64,000 nucleotides of DNA from Petunia secreta (taxonomy: Eukaryota; Streptophyta; Magnoliopsida; Solanales; Solanaceae). The position numbers and the translations under genes are program-made. The stretch is from assembly GCA_029990175.1 (NCBI GenBank), contig JARKIP010000051.1, forward strand, positions 930,001-994,000, read 5' to 3'. The notes below the pieces were generated by a model, which was not told where the DNA came from, made no database searches, and worked only from the letters and a program-made list of their open reading frames with translations. This document shows, piece after piece, positions 8,829 through 21,075 of the stretch. Each line of letters begins with the position of its first letter. Within the stretch, counting starts at the first letter, position 1.

Positions 8829-11139
8829 ATGAGTGCACCACCTACTATCACTGAAGGACAGTCAGTTCTGAGGCCCCCACAGTTCAATGGGCAGTACTAT
8901 GCTTGGTGGAAGAACAGAATAGAAAACTACATTTGTGCTGAGGATTGCGAACTCTGGATTATAGTATCTGAAGGGAACTTAATTCCTACCAAAGTAGTTG
9001 GGGATGGAGCTGCTGCTAGGGAAGAACCTAAGTCAAAAGAGGAATTCAATGAGGCTGATTATAAGATGATTGAAAAGAATCACAAAGCCAAACATTTGGT
9101 AATTTGTGGTCTTGATCCTGAGGAGTTCAATAGAGTCTCATCTTATAAGACAGCCAAGAAAATCTAGGATGCCCCGGAAGTCACGCATGAAGGAACCACT
9201 GAAGTGAAGGACTCCAAGAGAAGAATACTGAAAAGACAATTTGAGTTGTTCACTATGGGAGAGAAGGAATCAAATAGAAGATATGGTGACAAGGTTGACC
9301 ATCATCACAATCGAGATGAGATCTCTAGATATGGAGCTGCCAAAAGTAGAGATGGTGGACAGGGTTCTGAATGTACTGCCTGATGCCTAGAAATCCAAGA
9401 TGACTGCTATCATTGAGTCCAAACCTCTTAGATCCATCAAACTTGAGGAACTGGTTGGAAGTTGGAAAACACATGAGATGATGAAGGATTCAAAAAGTAA
9501 ACCAGTACCCAAGAAGGACAAGACGCTTGCACTCGAAACAACTGATGAAACTGAGGAATATGTTGATTTACAATCAGTTGAAGCTGCAATGGTCAGTGCT
9601 CTGAGACAGAAGTTCAATCTGGGAAAGTTCAAAGGATTCAAACGAAACAACAAGGAAAGCTCTGGAAAAAAGAACATTGTTGACAATCCAGATTATTCAG
9701 GATGCTTTAAGTTTTTCAAGAAGAACCATGCAGTTGTGGATTGTCCAATGTGGGAAGTCGAGTGGATGAAGAATAGAGTTATAAAGGAGAAGGAGAAGGA
9801 GGCATTAAAAGAGAATGGCAAAGATAAGAAGAAATTCAGACGACCTCCAAACTTCAGAGCAGAAAGAAGGAAGAGGAAGGAAGCCTTTTATGCTACATGG
9901 AGACCTACTGACAGTGAATCTAACCAAGAAAAGGAATCTGAGGATGAGTCTCCACTAGCACTGATGGGATTCTCAAGTTCAGACGAGGAGGATCCTCGGG
10001 AGTTCAGAGGAGAAAGAGATCCATCAAAGCCACTTGTGTTTGATGGGATAAGCTACAAGTGGTGGAAGAAACAAATGAAGATCTTTCTTCAAGCGATGGA
10101 TTATACTCTCTGGTTGATCGTAAAACGAGGACCTCATGTTCCTGTCAAGAGAGCAGCAAACAGAGTTCTGGTTCCAAAGTTGGTAGAAGAACTTGATCCT
10201 CAAGACTTAAACTGGTTGCAAGCAAATGCCAAAGCTGTGTTATACTTGAGGAAAGGGCTGACAACTGATGTGCTAGCAAAGGTACTTGAATACAACTCTG
10301 CCAAAGAGATTTGGGAAAAGCTGAAAGAGATGTACACAGAAGATGACCGGAGGAAGGACTCAGCCCTTATGGCAACTGACGGAGAAGAAGCTGCTCATTC
10401 AACAGAGGTATGTCTTTCTGATCTAAAAGAAAATCTGCACACATACTCTACTGAAAACTTGATTCTAATAACTGCCACTTTAATTGAGGGTTAGGAAAAG
10501 GTAAAAACTAAGAAAGATAAATTGACTGAAGATATAAGTGATCTTAGAACAAACCACAAGAGTCTTCAAGAACAAAATATTGAGCTGGAAGAAATCAATG
10601 CCGTTTTAAAAGGGTCTGCTCTTGTGTCAAACTCTAAGATCTCAGAATTAGAATTGGAATTGAATCAGTTGAAGGAAAGAGCTAATGGTAAGCAAGTAAT
10701 AAGTGAAGTTCAAACCTTTCTTGAAAATGAGTTTAAAAGAAAAAATGAGATCCTCTACCAGGCAACTGAGAAAAACAGGATTCTAAAACAAAAGGTTGAA
10801 AAATCTGACTATGAGCTAACCAGATTAACAAAATGGAACAAATTCTCTGAGACAATGAATTGGGTTCTTGAAAACTAGAACAAAGGAAAACAAGGGCTAG
10901 GATTCATACTATTGTCCCCATACAATCCTAAAAGCAAATATGTGAGTTTGCCTTGTAACATGTTGTGCACCTTCTGTGGTGAAACTGAGCATTACAGACA
11001 AAGGTGCATGAATGCAAGCAAGGCAAAGAACAAAAATAAAAGTAGTGTTCTACCTGAATGGGCTAAGAAAGATTCTATTTATCCATTTTCTCATAAGAAG
11101 GGATCCAAGCTTGTCTGGGTTCCTAAAGCTAACCCTTGA
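8829..11139 (+). pseudogene. Copia gag, broken, with a second UBN2/DUF4219-like domain
   Basis: Gag packages the element RNA. It starts at ATG 8829 with a DUF4219/UBN2 domain (RPPQFNGQYYAWWKNRIENY). It is cut by TAG at 9165 (a tryptophan in the family pattern KIWD) and by a frameshift before 9400. The rest, 9400-11136, stays in one frame with TAG stops at 10492 and 10876 and ends in TGA at 11137. It holds a damaged zinc knuckle (CFKFFKKNHAVVDC, second Cys replaced), an acidic stretch, and a second DUF4219/UBN2-like domain (10027-10360; PLVFDGISYKWWKKQMKIFL). A coiled coil (10500-10860) and an intact CCHC knuckle (CTFCGETEHYRQRC) near 10975 follow. The second N-terminal-type domain is unusual. 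Confidence 0.8.
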
Positions 11140-12988
11140 GTTGTTTTGCAGGCTGGAGTGAGAGTGAACAACCCAAGCTGGATTCTTGACAGTGGTTGAG
11201 CTTGGGTTGTTCAAGACATATGATAGGAGACATAAGAAACTTTCTCTCACTTGCAGCATTTCAAGGAGGCAGTGTAGCCTTCGGAGGAGGAAAAAGTGGT
11301 CAGATTGTGGGAATTGGAAAAGTTGGGAGAACTCTGGATCATGCCATTGAAAATGTATACTGTGTTGATGGTCTCAGACACAACTTGTTGAGTATCTCTC
11401 AAATGTGTGATAGAGGAAATGAAGTGAGTTTCTCCTCTGTATGGTGTATTGTGAAGAACCTACAGAGTGGAAAAAATTGTCATGGAAGGAAAAAGAGTGA
11501 ATAATGTATACAAAGCATTACTAAAGTCACAGCCTGAAAACAACTTAACATGTCTGAATGTTCAAGAAAATGATTCTCAACTGTGGCACAAAAGAATGGG
11601 ACATGCCAGTTTTTCACAGCTCAACTAGCTAGTATCGAAGATTGCCAAATAAGAAATTTGAAAACATAAAAATGTGTGATGCCTGTGTTAAGGGAAAACA
11701 TGTGAGATCATCTTTTAAATCCAAAAAGGTGGTGAGCACTTCAAAGCCATTAGAATTGATACATATGGATCTTTGTGGACCCATGAGAGTCAAGAGCAGA
11801 GGAGGAAAGAGGTTCGTGTTTGTAATTGTTGATGATCATTCAAGGTATGCATGGACCCTGTTCTTGGCATCCAAAGATGAAGCCTTTGATAGCTTCAAAG
11901 ATTGGGCTGGTGTTGTGCAGAAAAGGTTGAGTCTGGAACTGGTCAGCATCAGATCTGACCATGGCACAGAGTTTGAAAACTTAAAATTTTCTGAGTATTG
12001 TGCAAAACACAGTATTGATCATAACTTTTCTGCACCAAGAACTCCACAGCAGAATGGAGTAGTTTAAAGGAAGAACAGGTCTCTGGAGGATATGGAAAGA
12101 ACCATGTTGCAATCAAGTGGTCTTGCAAGAAACTTCTGGGCTGAAGCAATAAACACTGCATGCTATTTGCTGAACAGGTGCTTCATAAGAGCTATTCTTG
12201 ACAAGACTCTATATGAACTTCTCAGAGGAAGGAAACCGAATATTGTATATTTGAGGACCTTTGGGTGTAAATGTTTTGTCCACAACAACGATAAAGAACC
12301 ATTGGAGAAATTTGATGCAAGAAGTGATGAGGCAATATTCCTTGGATACTCTACTCAAAGCAAGGCATACAAAGTGTTTAACAAAAGAACACACACAGTA
12401 GAGGAAAGCATGCATGTGGTATTTGATGAATCAGATAAGGAAATTGATGAAAAGAAAGTGGATGATCAGGACATTGGTCTTGCTCGAGATGATGGTATGG
12501 CTAACTCTGAAAATCCAGAAGAAAAGGAGGAACCAAGTGATGAAAGTGAAGATTCAGCTCAAAGAGAACAAGGAGTCAACATGTCAGGGGGAACAACAGA
12601 TGAAAATGATGATTTAAATAATCTGGAAGAACCTGCTCAAGGTGCTGCTGAAGGTTCTTCTCACCATATACAACCCCGACTATGGAAACATCAAAGTTCT
12701 CATCTTCTGGAGAATGTGCTATCTGAACTGGATACTGGAATTAGGACCAGATTTGCCTTGAAGAACTTTTGCGCATTCTTTGCCTTCCTTTCATCCATGG
12801 AACCAAAGAATGTAAAAGAAGCTTTAGAAGATCCATATTGGGTGATAGCCATGCAGGATGAACTACATCATTTTGAAAGAAGAAAAGTCTGGCATCTAGT
12901 TCCTAAGCCAAAGGGCAGATCAATCATTGGAACAAAGTGGGTGTTCAGAAATAAATTTGGATGAGCATGGTATAGTGACAAGAAATAA

Positions 12989-14076
12989 GGGATTTTTGGG
13001 TGAGAGAGACTCCTAAGTCTTTAAATAGTTTTTTAGGACTCAAGTCTCAAAAAATAGGTAAAAGGGACACTTTTAAGATTAGTACTAATTACTAACATTT
13101 TAAAAGCCCCTCAAATTTTTTTATTTACACAAAGCCCCCACCTCTCATCACCCACCCCCATCGACCCTTACCCCCCATCCGGCCCCCACCCCCATCACCC
13201 CCTCCCCCATCCATCCACTATTCCACCACCACTCACCGCCACCTTCTACCACCTCCTACCACCCTCCACTACCTACCACCACCTTCTATTACCCTCCACC
13301 ACCACTCCACCACCCTCCACCACTCCAATAAAAGGATGTGTACACATCAGTTAAAATGTGTACACATATAATTACATATTATTATATGTGTACATATATA
13401 ATAATATGTGTACACATCTCGTACACATATAATAATATGGGTACACATCAGATGAGATGTGTACGCATATTATCATATGTGTACGAGATGTGTACACATA
13501 TTATTATATGTGTACACATATTATAATATGTGTACACATCAGACGAGATGTGTACACATCTTTTTCAGTCGTGAAAACATCTCCAAAAAATTATAAACAT
13601 ACAGAAAATATGTTTACACATCTGAAAAGATGTGTAAAACGACTAGAATTAAAAAAAAAAAACTTAAAAAAGAATGAAACGGGAAGGAAGAAAACGGAGA
13701 AGAACAAAGAAAAAATAAAATTGATACGGAGAACAAGAAAGAAAAATAACGTGGATGGTGATGCAATAAAATTTGTAAAGAAAGCTAGAAGAAAGAAGAA
13801 GAAGGAAGAAAAAAAAAAAGAGAGAGAAAGAAGAGAAGTGGGAGAATTAAGTTTGAAATAATTTGAAATATGAGAGAGAGTGTAAAAGTAGGTGGGAAGG
13901 AGGGAGATTGAAAATTTGATAATTGGGGTGTTTTTATAAATCCGAAAATATTTAATTTGCCCACAAGTTTTTAATGACTACACTTCAGTCCTCACTTAAG
14001 TTAATTAAAGGTTGACTTGGTCTTGTCCCTTATTCTTATTTAAAGACTTGGGAGGTCTTTTCCCCTCTTTTCTCTC
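12989..14076. mobile_element. Mutator-like MITE inserted in copia RT
   Basis: The interrupted RT codons can be matched on both sides. Flanks are AAGAAATAA (12980-12988) and AAGGAAAAA (14077-14085), a 9-bp target duplication with two mismatches, as expected of Mutator-type elements. The ends form degenerate long inverted repeats sharing AAGTCTTTAAATA. It encodes no transposase. Inside are a C-rich stretch (13120-13330), a palindrome array (13334-13561) and an A-rich ORF of low complexity that is not a gene. Confidence 0.7.
13334..13561. repeat. Array of the 12-bp palindrome ATGTGTACACAT
   Basis: Seven perfect copies of ATGTGTACACAT plus several one-base variants are spread over about 230 bp, separated by AT-rich spacers such as ATTATTAT. 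The array lies inside the Mutator-like MITE. Confidence 0.9.
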
Positions 14077-16033
14077 AAGGAAAAAAGCTAGATTGGTAGT
14101 TCAAGGATACAGTCAAGAGGAAGGAATTGACTATGATGAGACCTTTGCACCAGTAGCTAGGATGGAAGCCATAAGAATGTTGATTGCCTTTGCTACATAC
14201 ATGGAGTTTACACTTTATTAGATGGATGTGAAGAATGCCTTCTTGAATGGTTACCTAAATGAAGAAGTCTATGTAATACAACCACCAGGTTTTGTGAACA
14301 GTGAATTTCCTGATCACGTTTACAAACTTGATAAGGCACTCTATGGATTGAAGCAAGCTCCCAGAGCCTGGTATGAAAGACTGTCAGGATTTTTGCTGAA
14401 GAATGGTTTTTCAAGAGGAAAGATTGATAACACATTGTTCTTAAAGAAGAAAGGAAATGATCTATTGGTGGTTCAGGTATATGTTGATGACATCATTGTT
14501 GGTGCCACTGATGAGGAATTATGTAAGGGATTTGTTGAATTGATGGGTAGTGAATTCGAAATGAGCATGATGGGAGAACTAAATTTCTTCCTAGGATTGC
14601 AGATCAAGCAGACCCCTGAATGAACTATGATTCACCAACAGAAATATGTCAAGGAGCTCCTAAAGAAGTTCGACATGGAATGAGCAAAAGAAATATCTAC
14701 ACCTATTGCTCCAGGAACCAAGCTGGACATGGACGAACTAGGTCCTTCTACAAATGAGACAAAATATAGAGGAATCATAGGTTAACTTCTCTATCTCACA
14801 GCCAGTCGACCTGATATCGTATACAGTGTGGGACTTTGTGCTAGATTTCAGTCCAAGCCTAAGGAATCACATTTGACAGTTGTGAAGAGAATCTTGAGAT
14901 ATTTGAAGGGAACTCAGGATCTATGCCTGTGGTACCCAAGGGGAGGTACTTTTGAACTAATTAGTTTTGCTGATGCTAGAGAACTTCAGGGATGGCACAT
15001 TTTCTTGGTCCTTGCTTAGTTTCTTGGGCTACAAAGAAGCAGAACTCAGTAGCCTTGTCTATTGCAGAAGCTAAGTATGTAGCAGCTGCATCATGCTGCT
15101 CACAATTGCTATGGATCAAACAGCAATTGGAGGACTTTGGTATTAAATGTGGAGCTGTGCCCATCTTCTGTGATAACACAAGTGCAGTGAACATTGCCAA
15201 GAACCCATTCCAACATAAAAGAACAAAGAACATTGATATTAGACACCATTTTCTTAGTGATAATGTGGAAAAGAGTCTGATTACTATGAATTCTTGCAGG
15301 ATTGAAGACCAAATTGCTGACATCTTTACCAAACCACTAAACACAGTTCAAATTGAGAGGAACAGGTTGGAGTTAGGGATGACCAAAATACACGGATGAC
15401 TCAGCATTTGTTCTCCAAGGATTGGTTAGTTAAGTGTTCATTAACTTGTTTGTAACTAAAGTTGTTATTGTCCAGTCTAAACTATGTACTTTATTTAAGT
15501 ATACTTGTTCAAATGAGTACCACCAGGTTAGGCTAATGTGCTCCCATGAAAGAACCTATAGGGTACTTAGAAGGAACCAAGGCAAGCATGAGGAACCATG
15601 TCCAGGTACATCTACACAACTTTTTATGTTAAGTGTCATAATTGAAATTGATTGTCTAATATACGTGTATCAAGGAAACCTTTTCATGCCTGTGTAACCG
15701 CCCAAAATTTTAGGAATAATTTCTTTTGTGGTTATACTTCTACTAGAATCAACCGGACCCCACCTATTTGAAAAGCCTTAATTGGGTAAATCTCCGTAAC
15801 TGTCAAATCCTACACTTTTCCCAGTTTTCAAAAACTTCAAAAAACTGCTTCTCTTTTCATTGCCATCATTACTACATATTCCCTAGAGAAACCCCAATTC
15901 CCCATTACTTCTTCTCACAGTCGAAAGGAAAAGAAAGAAACACACTTTCAAAATTTCTCTCTACTCTGCCATCTCTATCTCTCTAAAATTCAAAACTAGA
16001 AATCCTTTTTCAGAAACCCTAACCAAATTCACC

Positions 16034-18232
16034 ATGCCACAAGCACAATCTTCATCCGCCTCTCCTACTAAGACCTCAGAAACCCACAAATCTAAAGAAT
16101 CTTCAGTTAAACCTCATGCTTCTACTCTTGCTGCGAGAATTTCCAAATCAAGGTTAACGTTTCACAAGAAAATGGGAAAGAAGGGTTCAAAGAAGGTTGT
16201 TGCGAAACCTTCATCTCCGACACCGGCAGTACCAGTCTCCGATAAAAAACTGTTTGAGGTAAGGCATGACTCAACCCTAACTGGTTCTACTGTCTTAGAC
16301 TCTGTAAAAAGCCGTGGGAAGTTGAGTACTAAAACTTTGGTTAAAGGGTTAGATAAAATTATAGAAAAAGTAGAGCCTTGTGGTATGTTTGGTAGGGGGA
16401 ATGCTGGTGGGGAGAACTTGCAGGTTGTACAGGAGGACTTTGTGCCTAAGATTAGTTTTCATGTATCCCTTAGTGACTGACAAAGGAGTAGAGGTTAATG
16501 TAGTTGAAAAATTGTTGGAAAGATTGAGAGAAAAGGATTCTGCTGAGTCCCAAAAAGGCCCAGTCAACGAACCTAGTTCGGAGGCTAGTCTTGTTGAGAA
16601 AGTTCATGTGATGCATGTGTTAGAAGGTCGAGTTGGTGAAGGATCTAGTTCTGTTGAAGCTGCCAAGGAATTGAGTCAGGAACCTGGTTCTTGCTTAGTT
16701 CTTGTAGTAGCTGAGGATGCAGAACTAGATTGGACTGAATCTGAGGGAGAAAAAGATGAGGAAACTCAGGATGGAGATGGTGGAAGTGAAAAAGCTGAGG
16801 AGAAAGTTGAGGAAAAGAAGCAGAAGAGGGTGAAAAGAAAGTTTGGTGAAGAGGATGAGAAACGGTTGGGAGAGGATGAAGAAGAGGAGGTAGTATTTGT
16901 GAGTGAAAAAAAGCCAGAAACAGATGAGAGGAGAAGGCTACTGAAAAGGGGAAAATCCGTGTCTAAAACTAGGTTAGTGGATGAGAGACATGAAAACTCT
17001 AAGGATGAGAATGGGAGTGATGATAAGCCTACTGCTCAGACAGTACCTAGAAGGGTGGCTACCAGGTCTACCCTGAAGCAGCAGGTAGAGAAGATGGAAA
17101 AGCTTGAAAAGAAGAAGGTTAAGAAAGTGAGTGGTGAGAAACAGGAGAAGAATGTTGTTGAGGCAAAGGGGGAGAGTGATGAGGTAGGGAGTTATGTTGA
17201 GCCCAGTGATTCAGATACAGATAGTGAGGTAGAAAGCAAGAAGAAGATGAAGGATACTGATGAGGAGGTTGATAGAGCAGCCTTCTTTGCAAGGCACCAA
17301 GTATTGGCTGGAAGCATCTTGAGTGACCTAAATGAGCATAACATGAAAACTCTACTAAGGAAGGTGGAGGATTAAGGCTGGTTAAATCTCTTTGCTAAGG
17401 AGGACAGGTTTGTTTATACTGAGGAGATCAGGGAGTTTTACTCAAACTGTAGAGTGGCTGCGAGAAGAGTGTTTTTAGTTGTCAAAGGAGTGGAGATAGA
17501 GTTTGGAGGGACAGAGCTGGGAGTAATGCTTGAGGTTCCTGCTGAAGGCTATTGCAGGTAAATCAAGCTGAAGTGGCCAAAAAGGACTGATAGGGAAACA
17601 CCTCTACGTGTGGTGAAAAAATTCTCAGGAAAGACCAAACCTAGAAAAGAAAGAAAGGTTGAGAAGAAAGAAATGGAGCCTGCACATCAGTTACTTTTTG
17701 AGTTTGTTCATAGGTTTCTGTTGCCTAGGGGGGAAAAGAATAGTGAGGCATGTGCACTTGATTTGACTTATATGGATCTGCTGGACAAAGGAATAAGGAT
17801 CAATCTACCTATATTCTTTAGTGCATTCCTACATCCTAGCAGCAGGTTCTTGCGCACTTTGGGGTACCTTTGGAAGGTGGAAAGAAGCCAACTATTCATC
17901 AGATGTTTGGCCAAAATGTGATGAAAAACTGTGATTTCTTCAAAGAGAAGAGAGCTTCCAAGAGACCAGTGCAAGTCAAGCAAGAGCAGCCTGAGGAAAG
18001 TGAGGACTTTGGACCAGATGAAGCAATTGCAGCTGTGAAGGAGTTGGAGCAGCATGTTCTGGAAGTGAATGAAGAGAATGCTGAATTGCAGAGGAAGCTG
18101 AAGGTGAAGGATCAAGAAATTGATCGCTTGAAGATCGAGCGCCACAAGTATGAGGCCGAGTTGGTGATAGAAAGGGCCAAGAATACCAAGAACATTGAGG
18201 CACTCGTCAAGCACTTCAACCTGAAGACCTGA
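16034..18232 (+). pseudogene. Extra ORF after pol in the copia element (env-position, plant transposon-protein-like and coiled coil)
   Basis: The ATG at 16034 begins MPQAQSSSASPTKTSETHKS, a basic low-complexity start. A frameshift near 16470 leads to a long acidic/basic region (to 17375) rich in E, K and D. TAA at 17373-17375 then breaks the frame; the following text (WLNLF, REFYSNCRVAARRVFLVVKG, HQLLFEFVHRFLLPRG) resembles the plant transposon-protein domain seen in many retroelement extra ORFs. A last frameshift near 17870 leads to a clear heptad coiled coil (AVKELEQHVLEVNEENAELQ onward) ending at 18232. No signal peptide or membrane segment is obvious, so the envelope role proposed for such ORFs is not supported here. 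Confidence 0.6.
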
Positions 18233-18675
18233 GTCCTACCTACTTACCCTCATGTCCTTGTCCAAATCCCTTCTTATACTTCCATGTGTCCTTCCTTGAT
18301 GTGTGTTCTTAAGACAATCTTTTAAAGTTGCGTACTTAATTGGGTTGTGTGTTTGTCACGCCCTGGATAACTGGTTTTAAATTTCTTCTGCTTGAATTGG
18401 ATTTGTTCTTAATATATCTAGTTCTAGTTGGGCCCTTAGCCTTATTCCTGTGTGTTCAGTTGACTTGATTGCGTTGTGCTCTAGACTGGATGGTACTAAC
18501 TTGTTCTTGCAGGATTTTGAATCATTTCGATGATGCCAAAAGGGGGAAGAAAGGAAATGTTGGGGGTGTTTGTTACCTAACTCATCTTTTTAAATTTTTT
18601 CAAATATATTTTTGTTTTTGTGTTCTTGGTATTTTTGTATATTCAGGTTCTTTTGCAACATTTGTTTGTCATCAT

Positions 18676-18689
18676 AAAAAAAGGGAATT
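18676..18689 (+). other. Copia polypurine tract
   Basis: AAAAAAAGGGAATT sits directly before the 3' LTR, where plus-strand DNA synthesis would be primed. Confidence 0.85.
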
Positions 18690-19584
18690 TGTTGAGGTAA
18701 ATGTTTTGAAGAATGACAAATGAAGGATCCAGTGGTTCTGAAGGAGAACCTGGTTCTTGTGAAGAAGGGCACGACAGATCGAAAAGATTGAGGATTGTAA
18801 ATCCCTGTCGAACTAGGAAGAGTGGTGCGTGAACAAGTATGCATCCTAGTTAGCTAAAAGAGGTTGTGCCGTGGCTGTGTCTTCGAAGTACGAATAAGAG
18901 TTGAAACTAAACATGGAAAGAGTCACAAAAAATCTTGTCTTACTATAATTACAAGATTTCCTTGTGAAACTCAACTAGGGTTATGAAGCCCATATAAAAG
19001 TGAGTAGTTGATGCAGCCGAAACTCAGTTATTTCATATACAGAGAGTTGAGAGTATATACAGGCGATCCAACGACTTTCAAAGTGACTTAACTGGAAGAA
19101 GAAAACTATTGAAGGCTTAGTAGTTAAACCTAGATATCCTGTCTAGGTTTTTGTTTTATAAGTTGTCTCAATTTGTACTTTCATTGTTTTACCTATATGC
19201 TTATGTTATGAGCAATTGTATTAGGTGAACCTTTGTGAGATTACTTTGTAAAGCTAGAGTTTAGCTTTGTTGAGTGATTAGGGTCTAGAGCGTAGCCCCT
19301 TGGTTACAGAGTTTTGTAATCTAAAACTTGCTCTTTGTGCTAGTGGATTGGTTCGAAAATCCCAGAGTGTGGGTCGTGGTTTTTCTCCCTTGAGCAATGA
19401 GTTTTCCACGTAAAAACACCGTGTTCTTTGAGTTTGGTATTTCTGTGTGTTGTGGTGTTTGCATAGGAAATTTGCTGCATCAAGAACAAGGTTCTTGACG
19501 GAAAGAATCTGGTTCTCATGGAAAAATTGGTAGACACTATTCAACCCCCTTCTAGTGTCAATAGGAGGTGCTTAGATTATAACA
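18690..19584 (+). repeat. Copia 3' LTR
   Basis: 895 bp, TG...CA, same sequence as 7930-8769 with scattered substitutions and an additional stretch of about 43 bp near 18890-18935 that the 5' copy has lost. TATA box equivalent at 18993-19000. Directly followed by TATAT, the 5-bp target duplicate. Confidence 0.9.
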
Positions 19585-20707
19585 TATATCCTAAAATTTG
19601 ATTTCAGTATGACAATTAAATTTATATTTAGTTGAGCCTTAGGCAACCGTTTTATATCGAAATTCGATCGATCAGTTGATACTCTTACATTTACAAGATT
19701 GATCGTCTCAACTAGCATTAATCAAGGTCGATATCCAAACAAGTTCGGACGAAGACAAATATCTGATGAATGAAGAACTGATAAAATCGACAAATATGTC
19801 AGTAAGATAACTGATAGACTGATCAGATATTTGAACACACTAAACAGTCAGGTTGACTTGGTGATTTCAAGATATCAAAGCAGATAATTATCGTTTAAAT
19901 TATCGGTGACACTATGTTTACGACCAAAATAAACAATCGGGCGATATGATTGCTAGTTTATGATAACGATTTATCCGTTTAACCGATTAGGAGCTTAGCA
20001 ATTATACTAGATAATATGCAGATAATGATAATCAAATGATGATTGAATTCACGCTAGTTAGATTTATGAATTGAATCAACGACAACGATGAATGGATAAA
20101 ATAAAGCAGCTATGAGCAATCGAACAAGCAATGAATGAATGTATAAAGCAGATTGATGAAAAATTAATCAAGCAATAAATGAACAAATGAATGAAAGTAA
20201 AGCTTATTGTATTCGTAACCAGAGATCAGCGCTACGTCGGAAGAGATGATTCCTTCCTCTAAGACAAAGTTAAACAGCGACGGAACTACGGCGGCGTAAC
20301 AATAATAATGGTAGTGATATAAGAATAATGGCGGCTAAAAGCAACAGTAGTGAAATCTTAAAGGGAGGTTATTGTTCAGAAGAACTTAACCTTTACAAAA
20401 GGAGGAATAGGTATATTTATAGTTGCAGAGTCCAAAACCTAACTAGAGTCCACTTTACACGTGGTCCTCCACTATCAAATGATCGATGTAATCTTTTCCA
20501 ACGGCCTCCGATTTTAGAATAAGCGATAGGAATGTTCTGAGCTTATCCAAATATTGATACTATTTCATAATCGGTCGATCTTAAAGTGACTTTTGACGAT
20601 GCTTACGTCATGCCCTACGCCACTTGTTTTGACTTCGATATCGAAGCCCTGCTTTCCACGTTGCTGCTGACGTGGATTAGCTTTTCATCTGATTTTTTCC
20701 CAATACA
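19585..20707 (-). repeat. Tat element 3' LTR (outer edge separated by the copia insertion)
   Basis: Starts TATATCCTAAAATTTG and ends CCCAATACA, matching 29221-30354 throughout with scattered differences. The first bases of this LTR lie on the far side of the copia element at 7926-7929. A purine tract AAGTGGGG (minus strand, 20723-20716) lies just inside the element. Confidence 0.9.
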
Positions 20708-20910
20708 GATAGTTGCCCCACTTGCCAAGTGAGCGTCCGTTAAGAGCTTGACAAGTGGCTAAAAATTTTGTCGAAAAAAACGTGGCCGCTTCCTGGCCTA
20801 GTTTTTCAAAAATGACGGTTGTCACTTCGACTTCCCATCAAGCCCATGTGTACGCCAACGTGCGGCATTTAAAATTTGCCAGTTATCGAGGCAATTATTA
20901 CCTTTATCCT

Positions 20911-20917
20911 TATAAAA
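20911..20917 (+). promoter_or_regulatory. TATA box of the antisense ORF in the Tat element
   Basis: TATAAAA lies 165 bp before the ATG at 21076, oriented opposite to gag-pol. A promoter here would drive the antisense ORF independently of the LTR. Motif seen, activity inferred. Confidence 0.45.
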
Positions 20918-21075
20918 CATTCTTTCTCACTTCATTTACCAATTTTACATCAACTTCCCAACTTCAAGCCTCTCATTTGCAACTGCGCTAATCTTCGTGG
21001 GAAATTAATCAACTCTTGCGATTTAACCTTGAATTTGTTCAATTGCCACTTAAGATTTTACTTATTCTCACCATT

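Larger units (their letters stand above)
11150..15399 (+). pseudogene. Copia pol (protease, integrase, RT, RNase H), broken
   Basis: The protease motif WILDSG near 11180 is followed by an 11-bp insertion (11197-11207) before CSRHMIGD. The GAG-pre-integrase motif LWHKRMGH lies near 11585. Integrase shows HMDLCGP and RSDHGTEF, but the codon for the third catalytic residue (Glu after PQQNGVV) is TAA at 12065-12067. RT begins near 12800 (VFRNK, then a 1-bp frameshift) and is interrupted by the MITE 12989-14076. It resumes with ARLVVQGYSQEEGIDY, a TAG at 14219, and YVDDIIVG near 14480. RNase H (14640-15399) has stops and an internal deletion after SFADA near 14970, then SIAEAKYVAA and the terminal ADIFTKPL motif. 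Confidence 0.88.
7930..19584 (+). mobile_element. Ty1/copia retrotransposon, SIRE/Maximus type, nested in the Tat LTR
   Basis: The two LTRs (7930-8769 and 18690-19584) begin TGTTGAGG and end TATAACA. The element is flanked by TATAT on both sides (7925-7929 and 19585-19589). Domain order is gag, protease, integrase, RT, RNase H, then an extra ORF region (16034-18232) before the polypurine tract. An extra, env-position ORF after pol is characteristic of SIRE/Maximus elements. Many nonsense and frameshift changes mean it is inactive. A Mutator-like MITE interrupts RT at 12989-14076. Confidence 0.9.

Noticed and set aside
13457..13861. 134-codon plus-strand ORF ending in a K/R/E-rich stretch
   Set aside because: Inside the Mutator-like MITE; it translates the palindrome array and an A-rich purine tract.
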